Source: Chalciporus piperatus | Taxonomy: Eukaryota > Basidiomycota > Agaricomycetes > Boletales > Boletaceae | Reading direction: 5' to 3' | DNA length: 64,000 bases | Assembly (NCBI GenBank): GCA_038093975.1 | Contig: JBBPTG010000008.1 | Span: 348,890 to 412,889, forward strand | Shown here: positions 34,693-46,179 of the stretch, piece by piece | Layout: the number at the start of each line of letters is the position of its first letter | Numbering within the stretch: the first letter of the stretch is position 1 | Program-made: the position numbers and the translations under genes | The notes under the pieces: model-generated | Told to the model about the DNA's origin: nothing | The model's input: the letters and a program-made list of their open reading frames with translations, nothing else | Database searches by the model: none

Positions 34693-36176
<1,484 letters not shown>

Positions 36177-37169
36177 TGTGGGATCCACTAGACAGGGAGT
36201 CGATGAATCGATCCGCCGAAGTAACTAAGGGTGTGCTGATGACTTACTTTCTTGGACTATATAGGCTTTTTTCGAGACGGTTGAGAAGATGGGGTGGAGA
36301 CGGGTTCAGTACGGTTCCTTATTCTGTGAGAATTTGTTTGAAGGGTTTGAGAAACTTGAACTGAGTCGACAGACGAGAAACGCAAGCAAACGTTTTCCTG
36401 CTCTGATCTTGACGAGTCATGTAAAGCAGCTGCTAAAGTTATCTCGACCCCACGCCTACGGCGCTCCGAGCCGCGGTTGCCGGCGACGCCTACGGCCCCC
36501 CGGAGAAAATACGAATAATTAATTCCTCTATGACGTGCCACATAAATGGCAAACTGTCCAATCGCCTTTCAGAAACGATGGGCGTACTCACTCACTGGCA
36601 TCGGTTTCAACGACACCCAAAAGTCTACTTACGGAACGCAAGCAGAACGCTCTACCTTCGCAAGGAGAGATGTCGGAGCACTTACATACAGCACTACGAA
36701 ATGTTATAGTACATTACAACAATGCTGGCTTGCACCCAATATGCTGGATAACTCGTGTACAAGTGCTGAGATAGTGCCAAACAATGGAGTATCAACCAAC
36801 TGGGTAGAATTGGGAGGGATTCACGTGTAAAACAGAGCCACACTTGTTGAGACGTCACCCCGATGTGCAGGCGAAATACTTCCCATGACTTTGGGCAGTT
36901 ATTGACAGGGGTCCAGGCCATTTCGAAAGGGAAACGTGAATGCCACGGTATTAGGGCCAACTACGGAGCCGTGACGTTACTCTAACAATTACTAGCATTC
37001 TCACATGATAAGCATGGTCCACGAGCGGATACCACGGTGCTGAAGTGCACTTCGCTACCGACTGAGCCAAGATATCGCGCACCTGCGAGCGGCATGTCGG
37101 AAGACGGCGGTCATGGTTTAGAACTCATTGACTCTGAGGGAACGTGGTGAGCATTGTGGTTAACCAAAC
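36177..37169. other. Intergenic, no gene seen
   Basis: About 1 kb. A GC-rich patch at 36446-36503 has the repeat ACGCCTACGGC twice and may be a mobile-element scrap. Otherwise only short open frames without signatures. Confidence 0.4.
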
Positions 37170-37546
37170 TTAACAGAGGGGGAGCGCACCAGCATTCAAC
37201 TCAGCAAACCGTTGACCCACGCGTTCAGAATGCTTCAGGAACTTGTCCGCACAGTTCAAGGCACATTGCTCCTGAGAACAAATTCAATTTGGACAGCGAC
37301 AGAAAGAACAGACAGCCATACTTCTTTTGAGGAGAGAGCCTTGCTAGTGAAGTCATTACAGCATGTGTTGAAGCACCTTTCGACCAAGCCTGAGTACAGA
37401 CGCAAGAAGTCTTGCATCTGTTGCGAATAGCGCGGGTCTGAACAAGCTTGGTACTCGAATGGGTATAAAATTTTACACACTTGTTTCTTTTCTATGATCT
37501 TTGTCATGTGGGCCTGCTCCGCACCATTGAGAGTTGAGAAATCCAT
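37170..37546 (-). CDS. TIM9: Mitochondrial intermembrane-space chaperone Tim9
   Basis: Three exons. Exon 1: [22 protein letters not shown] (start 37544-37546). Exon 2: [32 protein letters not shown]. Exon 3: [28 protein letters not shown], with stop TAA at 37170-37172. The twin CX3C motifs (CFNTC and CALNC) define the small-Tim family. The helices around them match Tim9, which forms a hexamer with Tim10 and guides hydrophobic inner-membrane precursors (TIM22 pathway). The twin cysteines are oxidised by Mia40 on import. Full length is about 88 residues, as usual. The peroxiredoxin gene starts divergently 350 bp away, so the two probably share a promoter region. Confidence 0.9.
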
Positions 37547-37896
37547 TGTTGAAGAAAGGGACGAGTGCACGGAAGACAATGGCGAGAATGAAGACACCTG
37601 CTTCAAATTAACTTACAAAGTTCAAGTTATTGCCAGTGCCATCATGACCAAATAGAGCCAAATAAGGAGTTGGGCTGGATTCTGATTGGCCCACGGCGAC
37701 CCTGATCTTCCTTTACCCCTTTCACACCTTCGTCACCAACCTCAACGGTTTAGCCAAAGCACAGTCAATCAGATTTATCCTTTGACTATCGATCACTTGT
37801 TTGTGTAAGAGTCCCGAATCCTCGCTTGCCTAAATATAAAATCAGTCTGATACCTTCTCACCAGCCAGTACTCGTCATATCTGAAACTCGCTCAGG

Positions 37897-38729
37897 ATGG
37901 CTCCTCACCCGTTGCTCGATAAAGAAGCTCCAAACTTTTCCGTCACGGATGCAAACGACCAGACGTTCAAATTTCCCCCAGAGGAAGGGGGTCAGCGGGT
38001 AGAGAAACCGATCGCATTATTCTTTTACCCTGAGTCTGGTATTATGCGTTCCATGAACCGTGTTCTCGCACTTTCCACTAACTGCATGCATCTGGGTACA
38101 CAGGCACCTACGGCTGTACTCGAGAAGCATGTCAATTCCGCGATGCCCTCGCTGGTATGTATCAACCGTTTCACCCCTAAAGTTCTCCCGTTCTTTGTCC
38201 ACTCATCATGATTCAGAAAAGGAAATGTTCAAGCGTTCCGATGTTCTGGTCGTTGGTATCAGCTCCGACCCTGTGGATAAGCAGAAGGCTTTTGTCGACA
38301 AGAACAAGCTCTCCGTGAGTTTTCCGGAAGGGGATTTGGACTCAGAAGTGTTGACTGAATGATGCATTACGCAGTACCCGGTGTTGAGCGACACAGAGCA
38401 AGTTGCACACAAGGCATACCACGTCGGAAAGGGTCTCTTTGGTTTGACCGATGCTCGCACCACATTCGTGATTGACAGCAATGGGATCGTCAAGTGAGGA
38501 ATGCCTTTTGGCCCGGAACTCAGACAAACTCATTTTAACCCACCTCGTCAGGGGCGTATTGAGCGCCACGATGAACTTCAACGCTCATGTGAAATTTGTC
38601 ACCAAGGAGCTCGAGAAAATGCAAAGCCCCGGTGCTGCAGACACTGGAAGTCCCGCGGCCCCTGTAGATCCTTCTGAGTCAGCCGAGAGGGACGAGCTGG
38701 GACGTGCTGCTCAAGCGGTTGGCGCTTGA
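37897..38729 (+). CDS. Peroxiredoxin Q / BCP-type thiol peroxidase
   Basis: ATG at 37897 (MAPHPLLDKEAPNF), stop TGA ending at 38729, four short introns. The thioredoxin-fold core is clear: PNFSVTDANDQTF, ALFFYPESG, then in exon 2 TYGCTREACQFRDAL. This contains the peroxidatic Cys of the GCT.EAC motif and a second Cys four residues on, the atypical 2-Cys arrangement of BCP/PrxQ. Next come VLVVGISSDPVDKQKAF, YPVLSD and FGLTDARTTFVID. These proteins reduce H2O2 and lipid hydroperoxides using thioredoxin; the yeast relative Dot5 is nuclear. The C-terminal tail after FVTKELEKM is Pro/Ala/Ser rich and about 30 residues longer than the core needs. Confidence 0.85.
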
Positions 38730-38776
38730 TTTTCATCGGTCAGAAAGTTCCCGTGTCCATGTAACGAATGTAACGA

Positions 38777-38830
38777 TTCTTGGACTGTTTCTTGGACTGT
38801 TTCTCGGAATGTTTCTCGGACTGTTTCTCT
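38777..38830 (+). repeat. 12-bp minisatellite
   Basis: Four and a half copies of TTCTTGGACTGT/TTCTCGGACTGT in tandem, 50 bp after the peroxiredoxin stop codon. Probably within its 3' UTR. Confidence 0.8.
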
Positions 38831-39832
38831 GTACTATAACCTTGTGCTGTGGATTCTTTTTCAAACAAGTATTTTTTTTACTGGTCATACCGCACGATTC
38901 TCAACAAAATGTGCAAACAAGTATCAAGTATTGCTCCGTGTGAGTTGGTTCAAGTTCCAGTCTACCGTCTCCTGAGCGCCAAGGGGGGATGTGGGTGTCC
39001 TCCGATCAATGAATTCCGCGGACGCCATGACTTTTGTCGGTTGGTTTTTATCCATACGGAAGGTGCGTGGTTCGTAGTCCGTCATCTTCCTCGATTTTAA
39101 TCCACGCCTTGGTCGGAGGACTAGCTATCAATCTGATAAGACAAAGACTTCGTGAGTTTATCCGTTCTGATCCAGGATATTCCCGAGATGCTTTTCATAG
39201 CTGGCATCAAGTTTACTTACTCCCTGATCGTGGATTCTGTGGCTTCCTGAATCCCCCGGGTGGACAGGACCCATCGGAGTGCCTGCACTTGTTAGGAGAC
39301 CGAACGCTTTACAGGGCGCGAAGAAAGTCGGCATTGACCCGCGCCGGCTACCAACCTTTATCAGAATCCCGAGGACAAATGGACTAAGTGGAGAAGTTGG
39401 GGCGATGCCCTTGTCTTCGGCACGGGCGTAATATATACCATGATATGTTGCATGTGTCGAAAGCTTGGCAACCGACTCACCTCACGGCGAGCAAGATGCC
39501 AGGATACCAATGATGACAGTGGAAATCCCCAGGCCCTCAGGTGAACACCACCAGCCTGAGGCTCCAGCTGCCAGCTGATCAGCTTCGATGGACAGCGCCG
39601 TCCACCTTCGATTAGCTGGACCCTGTGAATGGCTATCAACGCGGTTTACGGTTAGCCTTGTAGGAGGCCGGTCAACATAATCGTTCGCGACCATTTCCCC
39701 TCCGTTCACACCAGTATACCCTAACTGAATTCTTGATATACTTGGCCGCTTCGAGCGAAATCGATCGATTGATCCTCTAAGTAGATGGCTGTGCTCCTGG
39801 ACCCCATCCGACGACACGGCCCGCAGCGCAGG
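38831..39832. other. Intergenic up to the Ty3 element, no gene seen
   Basis: About 1 kb of host-like sequence with only short unsupported open frames. No part of the hAT transposase that continues on the other side of the Ty3 element is recognisable here. Confidence 0.45.
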
Positions 39833-40059
39833 TGTAACAAGTCAGGCAGTCTCACGGGCCGCGGGCCGCTTATCGCTACTGATCAGACTATATCAGTCCG
39901 ATAACGCTGACTCAGACACCCCTCGTTAGAGTATAAAGAGAGTAGATGTCCCTCAGTGGAGGGCAGTCAGTTTTCCAATAAGACAGGACTTAGAACCGTC
40001 TGTTGGTGTGACTATCTTTCCGTGTGACGTTGCAACCCTTTCGAGAGTTTACCGTCACA
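39833..40059 (+). repeat. Ty3 element 5' LTR
   Basis: 227 bp, begins TGTAACAAGTCAGG and ends TACCGTCACA. It contains a TATA-like GAGTATAAAGAGAG (about 39929-39942) suitable as promoter. I see no difference from the 3' LTR at 52823-53049. Confidence 0.92.
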
Positions 40060-40239
40060 TCTTTTTTGACGAACAAGTCTTTTCGATTTTATCTTAAAAC
40101 TTCCTTTTCGAATCCCTTACCTTTCGACTCCCTTCGCGGAACTTAGGGTTGGCCCACCCGAACGTATACCGAAGATCGTCGAACCTTCGAAGATTCGAAA
40201 CCAACAACCAAACCTACCTGATCAAAAAATATCGACAAT
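40060..40239 (+). other. Untranslated leader of the Ty3 element
   Basis: Sequence between the 5' LTR and the Gag start codon. The bases right after the LTR (TCTTTTTTGACG) do not begin with TGG, so a standard tRNA primer-binding site is not evident. Self-priming, as in Tf1-like elements, is possible but I could not pair it convincingly. Confidence 0.45.
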
Positions 40240-43200
40240 ATGTCACGCTACGTACTGCGCAGTCGTACTACTAGACTCGCTGAACTCCCTCAGACCCCGC
40301 GTCGTCGGGCGCTCAGCGATTCGTCGCCCTTGTCTCCTCCACCAGCGCCGGGACCGCAAGGTTCCCGACCTGGTTCTCCGTTGTTCGGCGCATCGCGATC
40401 TTATCGCGATGTCGTTGCGACGAGACCGTCTTCCCCTACGGAAGGACGTGCATGGGCCAGTAGAGCCGGATCGGTCGTTCCTGAAACACCGATCCAAATC
40501 AATAAAATAACGTTACCTGGTGAATTCGCACCTGAGAATAGATCCAACTCGCCTGACGAGGCTGAGAGAGTTGGACAACTGAAAACGGTACACCGTGGAC
40601 CAGCGCGTGTGTCCGAACCTGAGACCCAATCGGAATCCGCTCGAGACGAGCAGGAACATGAGAGTGAGATTGAGAGAACTCTTCAAGAGGCCGAGAAAAG
40701 CCTTACCGATGACCAGCGCGCGACGATTAAGCGTCGTAACCGTCGGGTCTCTATGCACTTGCCTAGACCTGAGCAGGAAGATAACGAGCCCGGCCCTTCG
40801 AAGGGAAAGGGTGTCGATCCCCGTAACTGGGGGGTACTTGAACTAAACGACAACGAGATGGACTTGGACGCGCAGCGTCGCGCGTTGTCAGTCTGGAATA
40901 CGATGAGAGACATCGTTAAAGAACGAAACTTACCTGTTGATACCGTCGTCGCGTCGAGTGACGACGACAGCTACCAGCCTAGCGACGCTGGTAGCTCTAC
41001 GAGAAAAGCAGCTAAAAAAGCGAGGCGTCAGCGGCGTCGTCGCAGAGAAGCTAAGAATCGCGAGGAACACTCGGTTAGTACCCACCGCACGAACTTTGCG
41101 ATGGAGCGTGAGCAAGGAAACGATCCGGTCGAGCAATTGATTGAGCGTACCTTGAAGTCCAAGGGACGGAAGTCTAAAAAGACTAAGGACCGTGCGATGG
41201 AACCGGTGGAGCAGATCGCGCCGACCAGCTACCTCGGAAAAGCATTGAAGCAAGTGAGTAGAAAGAAAAAACGAGCACGAGGGTCTCCCTCAGACTCTAG
41301 CTCGTCATCCTCTGAGGACAGCAGGAGTCACTCAAGCGATTCGAGCTCGGACTCGACAGAGACCGGCTCGTCGTCATCATCGGGAGACTCGTCGTCGAGC
41401 AGTAGCAGTTCATCCCGTAAAGGAAGGGGACGCGGCAGGAATCGCGGGAGCGCTAGACGAATTAAGCGTAAAGATCGAAAAAAGAAACGATCCCATCGAC
41501 ATGGGTATGGCAAGTTGAAACCCGTCCCTCCTACCAAGTACGACAGGTCGGCTGATTCACGCGCGTTCCACCGGTTCGTGACCGAAGGTCGAGCGTACGT
41601 CGAGGCCGGAGAGGTAAAGAGCTACGAGCAGGTGTTCGTGCTCTCGCGTTTCCTGGGTGGAAAGGCACATGAGTTCTACATCAGAGAGGTGTCGGACGAA
41701 CCCTACAAATGGAGACTTAAGGAGTTCTTCATGGAGATGTTCAATGCCTGCTTCCCGATTAACTATCGGACGAAGCAGCGTGATAAATTGCGGCGCACCT
41801 TCCAACACGAGCGTCCTGTTCGCGATTACATTGCTGAGCTTAATGAGTTATGGAATCTCATTGGAGATGTCAGTGAACGAGAGAAAGTAATGAAGCTGTG
41901 GTTCGGTCTGAACCCAGCGCTACAGTCCGAGCTGTGGAGGGATAAGCTGAATCCTGAGAAATCGACGCTGCGGCAAGTCGTGGCGGCGGCTGAGATCATT
42001 GAAATAGCTCAATCCGTGACGAGTGGGCGCGGAACGCGCGATAAAATAGGCGAATGGGATCGGTCGAGTCGTAAAGCTCGATCCCGGCGAGATCGATCAC
42101 CAAGACCCAATGCTCGAGACGATGGAGCAAAGGCCTCTGGGACAGTTTGGGGGCCTGAACAGAGGGCCAGAGGCGATGCCTCGGCGACTCATAAAGGAGT
42201 AGGAACGCCCAGTACTGGGGCAGGGCGCTTTAGCGATCGCGGAGGTCGCGGACCAAGAGGACGAGGAGGCGGTCCCACCTCCGATCGGAGGGCAAGACCC
42301 GGTCGTTCGATTAGCGAACACTTTAATCTGACAGAAGATGAGTATAAACGACGGGCAGAGAAGGGGCTCTGCTACAAGTGTGCAGGGAATGGACATACCA
42401 GCAATCAGTGCCCTGAAGGCAGGGTGGTGACGGGGGGTAATCGCTCTTCGCCGCCAGGGGTTAGCAGCTTCAGTGTCGATTTAGCGAGTGTCTCGCAGGC
42501 GGAACGATTAGTTGACTCTGTCGAACGCGTCGATGAGATTAGCTTGGGGGCGATGCACCTCGAAACGGAAGGGGAGGACCCTGACTCACCCAGAAACGAG
42601 GTAACACTTCGAATGGGTGATCCTCTGGCCAGGAGGGCTGAAGAGGTACTGCGGTTGGGGGCGCCCTATCCGGGGGATGATCCTTCGGATCAGCGAGTAT
42701 ATCGTCAAAGTCGCTGGCTGTCGTACCGGGTGTCTGACACTCAACATGTCATCTACGATGTCAGAAGGGGGAGAGACGGGGGAAGAGACGGCCCCCAGGA
42801 AGACTGGGACTTCTTGATTGACACAGACCTGCTCACTAATACTGAATTCTGCATTGGCGATTGGTATGCGAGAGCGCTAGTGGCGAAAGGCTATGGCGTC
42901 GAGGCTGGCGGGGGCACAATCAGCGCGCGAGGAACACGAATGGCGGACCCGTTAGCGAGACGGATTGAACATCTGCTTACCGAAGAATACGACGCCGGCT
43001 GGCAGTCAGGTCGTTTTGAGTGCCAAACCGTTGAAGATGGTCGGATAATGCTGTGGGACAGACGGCTGAACTATCAAGTTGAGGTTCCCTTGCATTTGGC
43101 GCTTCGCGAACGGTTCAATGTGGCGGACTGGTACCGTGTTCGTGCTCGACGCTCCACTACCGAGTTGTTCGATATGGTCAATCCAGACCTACCAGACCGC

Positions 43201-45590
43201 GAACGTTGGAGCTTACCTTTGTGGTTGTGGGGAACAGCCAGTCTCGAGGAGGAAAATGAAGACATATTGGCGAGCTTCATGGCTGAAGTAGCTGACGACT
43301 TGGAATGGTCGAGCGGCGTTGAATGCCGAACCAACAACGATGGCCTCATGGTCATAACCGAAGTAAACGGAGTGCAAATCCCTGAAGGGAGGTTCCCGGC
43401 GCTCGAGCGAAACGCGTCGGCCACCAAGGACTTCAAACGCTTGATTCCCAAACCGGTGGTTATCGTTGTCCATATCGAGGGACATCCCGCAAGAGCGCTG
43501 GTGGACTCGGGATCCCTTGCTGATTTCATGTCAACAAACCTGGCTGAGCAGCTCAGCGTTAAGCGGATTGCCCTAGCGAAGCCACTTACGGTTCAATTAG
43601 CGGTACAGGGATCACGGTCCAAGGTGAACTATGGGACGAAGGTTCGCTTCGAGTATCAAGGGATTAGCGCCGACCGCTACTTTGATATCATGAACTTACA
43701 AAACTATGATTTGATCCTAGGGACGCCGTTCCTGTTTCAGCACAAGGTGATGGTTGGCCTCAACGAGTCGAGGGTGGTGATCGGATCGGACGAACCACTT
43801 CCCATCAGAGGCGCTCAGGTACAGGTCCTGGAATCACGCGCTGCTGAGGTGTTGGACGAGCGGATCGATCAGGCTAGGAGACTGCTGTATGAAATGGCTA
43901 AGCCGTTGTGCGGTAAAGCGAGCGATACGGACTTACCGCCGTTGCGAGCGATAAACCACACGATACCGCTGATTGACACGAGCAAGATTTACCCTTGGAG
44001 GGCGTCGCGCTGCCCTGAGCCGTTGAGGCCCCAGTGGGTTGAGAAGCGGCGGTCGTATCTTAACACTGGTCGTTGGAAGATGACCAGCATTGGGAATACC
44101 GTTCCTATGCTATTCATAAAGAAGCCTGGAAGCGATAAGCTTCGCACTGTAGTGGATCTGAGAGAGAGAAACAAAAATACGCACAAATTGTCAGCGCCGT
44201 TGCCTGATATCGACGGGATCTTGAGGCGGGTGTGCCAGGGGCGATATCGATCGATTATTGATGGCCAAGATGCTTACGAGCAGATCAGGATAATTCCTGA
44301 GCACGTTGAGTTGAGTGCGGTAACCACGCCGGACGGAAACATGGTCAGTACGGTTATTCAAATCGGTGACTGTAACGCGCCTGCGACTTACCAGGCTCTG
44401 ATGAACCACCTGTTCGGAAACTATATAGGACGGTTCATGGACGTGTATCTCGATGATATTACCGTCTATTCGAAGACGCTAGAGGAGCACGTTGAACACG
44501 TTAGGATCGTTCTTGATATTCTCCAGCGGGAGAGACTGTACCTTAGTGAATCCAAACTGCGTTTCCTGTGTAAGGAGATGAAGGTATTGGGCCGTGTCGT
44601 TGACGACGATGGTATTCGGATGGACCCTGACAAAGTCAATAAGGTGGTGAACTGGAAGACACCCACTAATCGAGACTTACTGCGGGGGTTCATTGGCGCA
44701 GCGGGATACCTCGCTGATGATATCTATAAGGTTCGCGTGCCGATGGGAATCCTATCCGCGGTGACAGGCGACGCCGTCCCGTTCAAATGGAGCGAAACCG
44801 AGCAGCGGTCATTTGAGACTGTTAAGCGCTACGTCCAGGCGTGCGCTGACCACCGACGTGTACCACTCAGCTATGGGGAAAGTAGCGAGCCTATTTGGTT
44901 AATGACTGACGCATGTCTGAATGGGATCGCCGCAGTGATCGCTCAGGGGGGCGATTGGCGAACGGCGCGTATCGCGGCGTTCTTTAGCGCAAAGATGAAC
45001 TCGGCGCAGCAGAACTACCCTGTACACGAACAGGAGATGTTAGCGGGAGTAGAGGGGATGCTACGTTACCGGGATATCCTGCAAGGGGCGCGCTTCACTT
45101 GGTTAACCGACCACAAGGGATTGATTCATCTATATAACCAGAAGAACCTGTCTGGTCGGCAAGCGAGGTGGATTGAGAAGATTAGCGAGTTCGACTTCGC
45201 GATCAAGTACTTGCCTGGTGTTGAGAACGTCTTGCCCGACGCGTTGTCACGAATTTACTCGGCGGATGCGCCCGGGACGGTTCGCTCGCCTACTGAATAT
45301 GTCGAGCTTGCTGAAGATGGTATTGATGTGGCATTGGCCGAGGTCGTGAGCATGCCAGTCCTCGTAGGGCAGGAGGCTTTGGGGGCTGCTCGCCGGAGTG
45401 AACGGTTGAGGGGCAAGGTACCTGTGCATCAGGTTCCTGCAGTGGGTCCTTCGAGGACACCAGAGGCAGGGGGGGGCGGGGGCACCGCTGTTGTTGGCCC
45501 TGCAAGGACTATGGCAAAAGGGAAGGCAGTTGGGCCGCCTCGCAAGGGCCCTGGGCCGCAGCGATCAGCCGCGCCTGCTAAGGAGCCGGC
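40240..45590 (+). CDS. Ty3 Gag-Pol, 5' part: Gag, protease, reverse transcriptase, RNase H
   Basis: ATG at 40240. The frame is open for about 1,784 codons up to the nested insertion; the open frame continues 18 codons into the inserted LTR and stops at 45643-45645. Residues 1-430 are a Ser/Arg- and Lys/Arg-rich N-terminal region. The Gag capsid-type domain is at about 435-600. The zinc knuckle CYKCAGNGHTSNQC starts at residue 711. The aspartic protease ALVDSG is around residue 1089. The reverse transcriptase has YLDD at about 1403-1406 and the RNase H has MTDAC near residue 1557. There are no internal stops. An extra region of about 350 residues between zinc knuckle and protease contains two related segments (MADPLARRIEHLL / MGDPLARRAEEVL). 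I do not recognise its function. Confidence 0.92.
45586..45590. repeat. Target-site duplication, left copy
   Basis: CCGGC immediately before the nested 5' LTR; matches 50227-50231. Confidence 0.9.
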
Positions 45591-46179
45591 TGAAACGACT
45601 CAACTCAATCAAGAGCTAGCGCTATCATCAGACAACATGCCCTAGCGAAACCACATCAACTCAGTAACTAGAGCTGAGGATCAGACTAGGCAAGCAGGAG
45701 CGCTTGGCCCATGAAGTTCAAGAAGAGGAAACTCCAGGAGAACAAGACTGGAGAGCCAGTGCTTGTCAACCCGGGTTTATATACTATTGTCAGTGTTTGT
45801 ACATGTTGTGGCTAAACCTTAACTATATGACTAGGTATGACTAGATATGAGTCATGGCGAGTAACAGCCAATAGCGTATATGACTAGGAAGCGAGATGAG
45901 TCAGCGTGAGTCAGTATGAGTCACGGTGAGTCATAATGAGTCAATAAGAGTCTGAGTCATGGTGACTCGGTATGAGTCATGGACAGTGGGGAAGATGCAC
46001 AGCCACGCACAGCCACGTTATGTAAGCGAAAGGCTAGACCTAGCTGATGTCAGCAGGTTGATGTGATCTTGATAAGATAAGATAACAGGAAAGGGAGAGA
46101 AAGCGACTAAGTCCAAAAGTGAAAGAGAAACGTAGTAAGTGTAGGAAAGACTAGGATAAGGAACTGAGCGTTCGTAACA
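45591..46179 (+). repeat. Nested element, left LTR
   Basis: 589 bp. By eye it differs from the right LTR at only two positions (a G/C change near 45693 and a T/A change near 45788). This suggests a recent insertion. It carries the TGAGTCA cluster listed separately and a TATATACTATTG stretch near 45778. Confidence 0.92.
45848..45979 (+). promoter_or_regulatory. Cluster of eight TGAGTCA (Gcn4/AP-1-type bZIP) sites in left LTR
   Basis: TGAGTCA starts at 45848, 45898, 45907, 45917, 45927, 45937, 45953 and 45973. The five from 45898 to 45937 are 9-10 bp apart, one helical turn, so all would lie on one face of the DNA. TGAGTCA is the consensus site of Gcn4/CPC1 and other bZIP activators. Several TGACTAG near-sites precede it. 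Confidence 0.75.

Noticed and set aside
37212..37430. Plus-strand open frame over TIM9
   Set aside because: Shadow of the Tim9 exons; the minus strand gives the complete twin CX3C protein.
45643..45645. Natural end of Gag-Pol at this stop codon
   Set aside because: The last 18 codons are encoded by the inserted nested LTR; the same sequence recurs at 49638, so this stop is not part of the Ty3 element.
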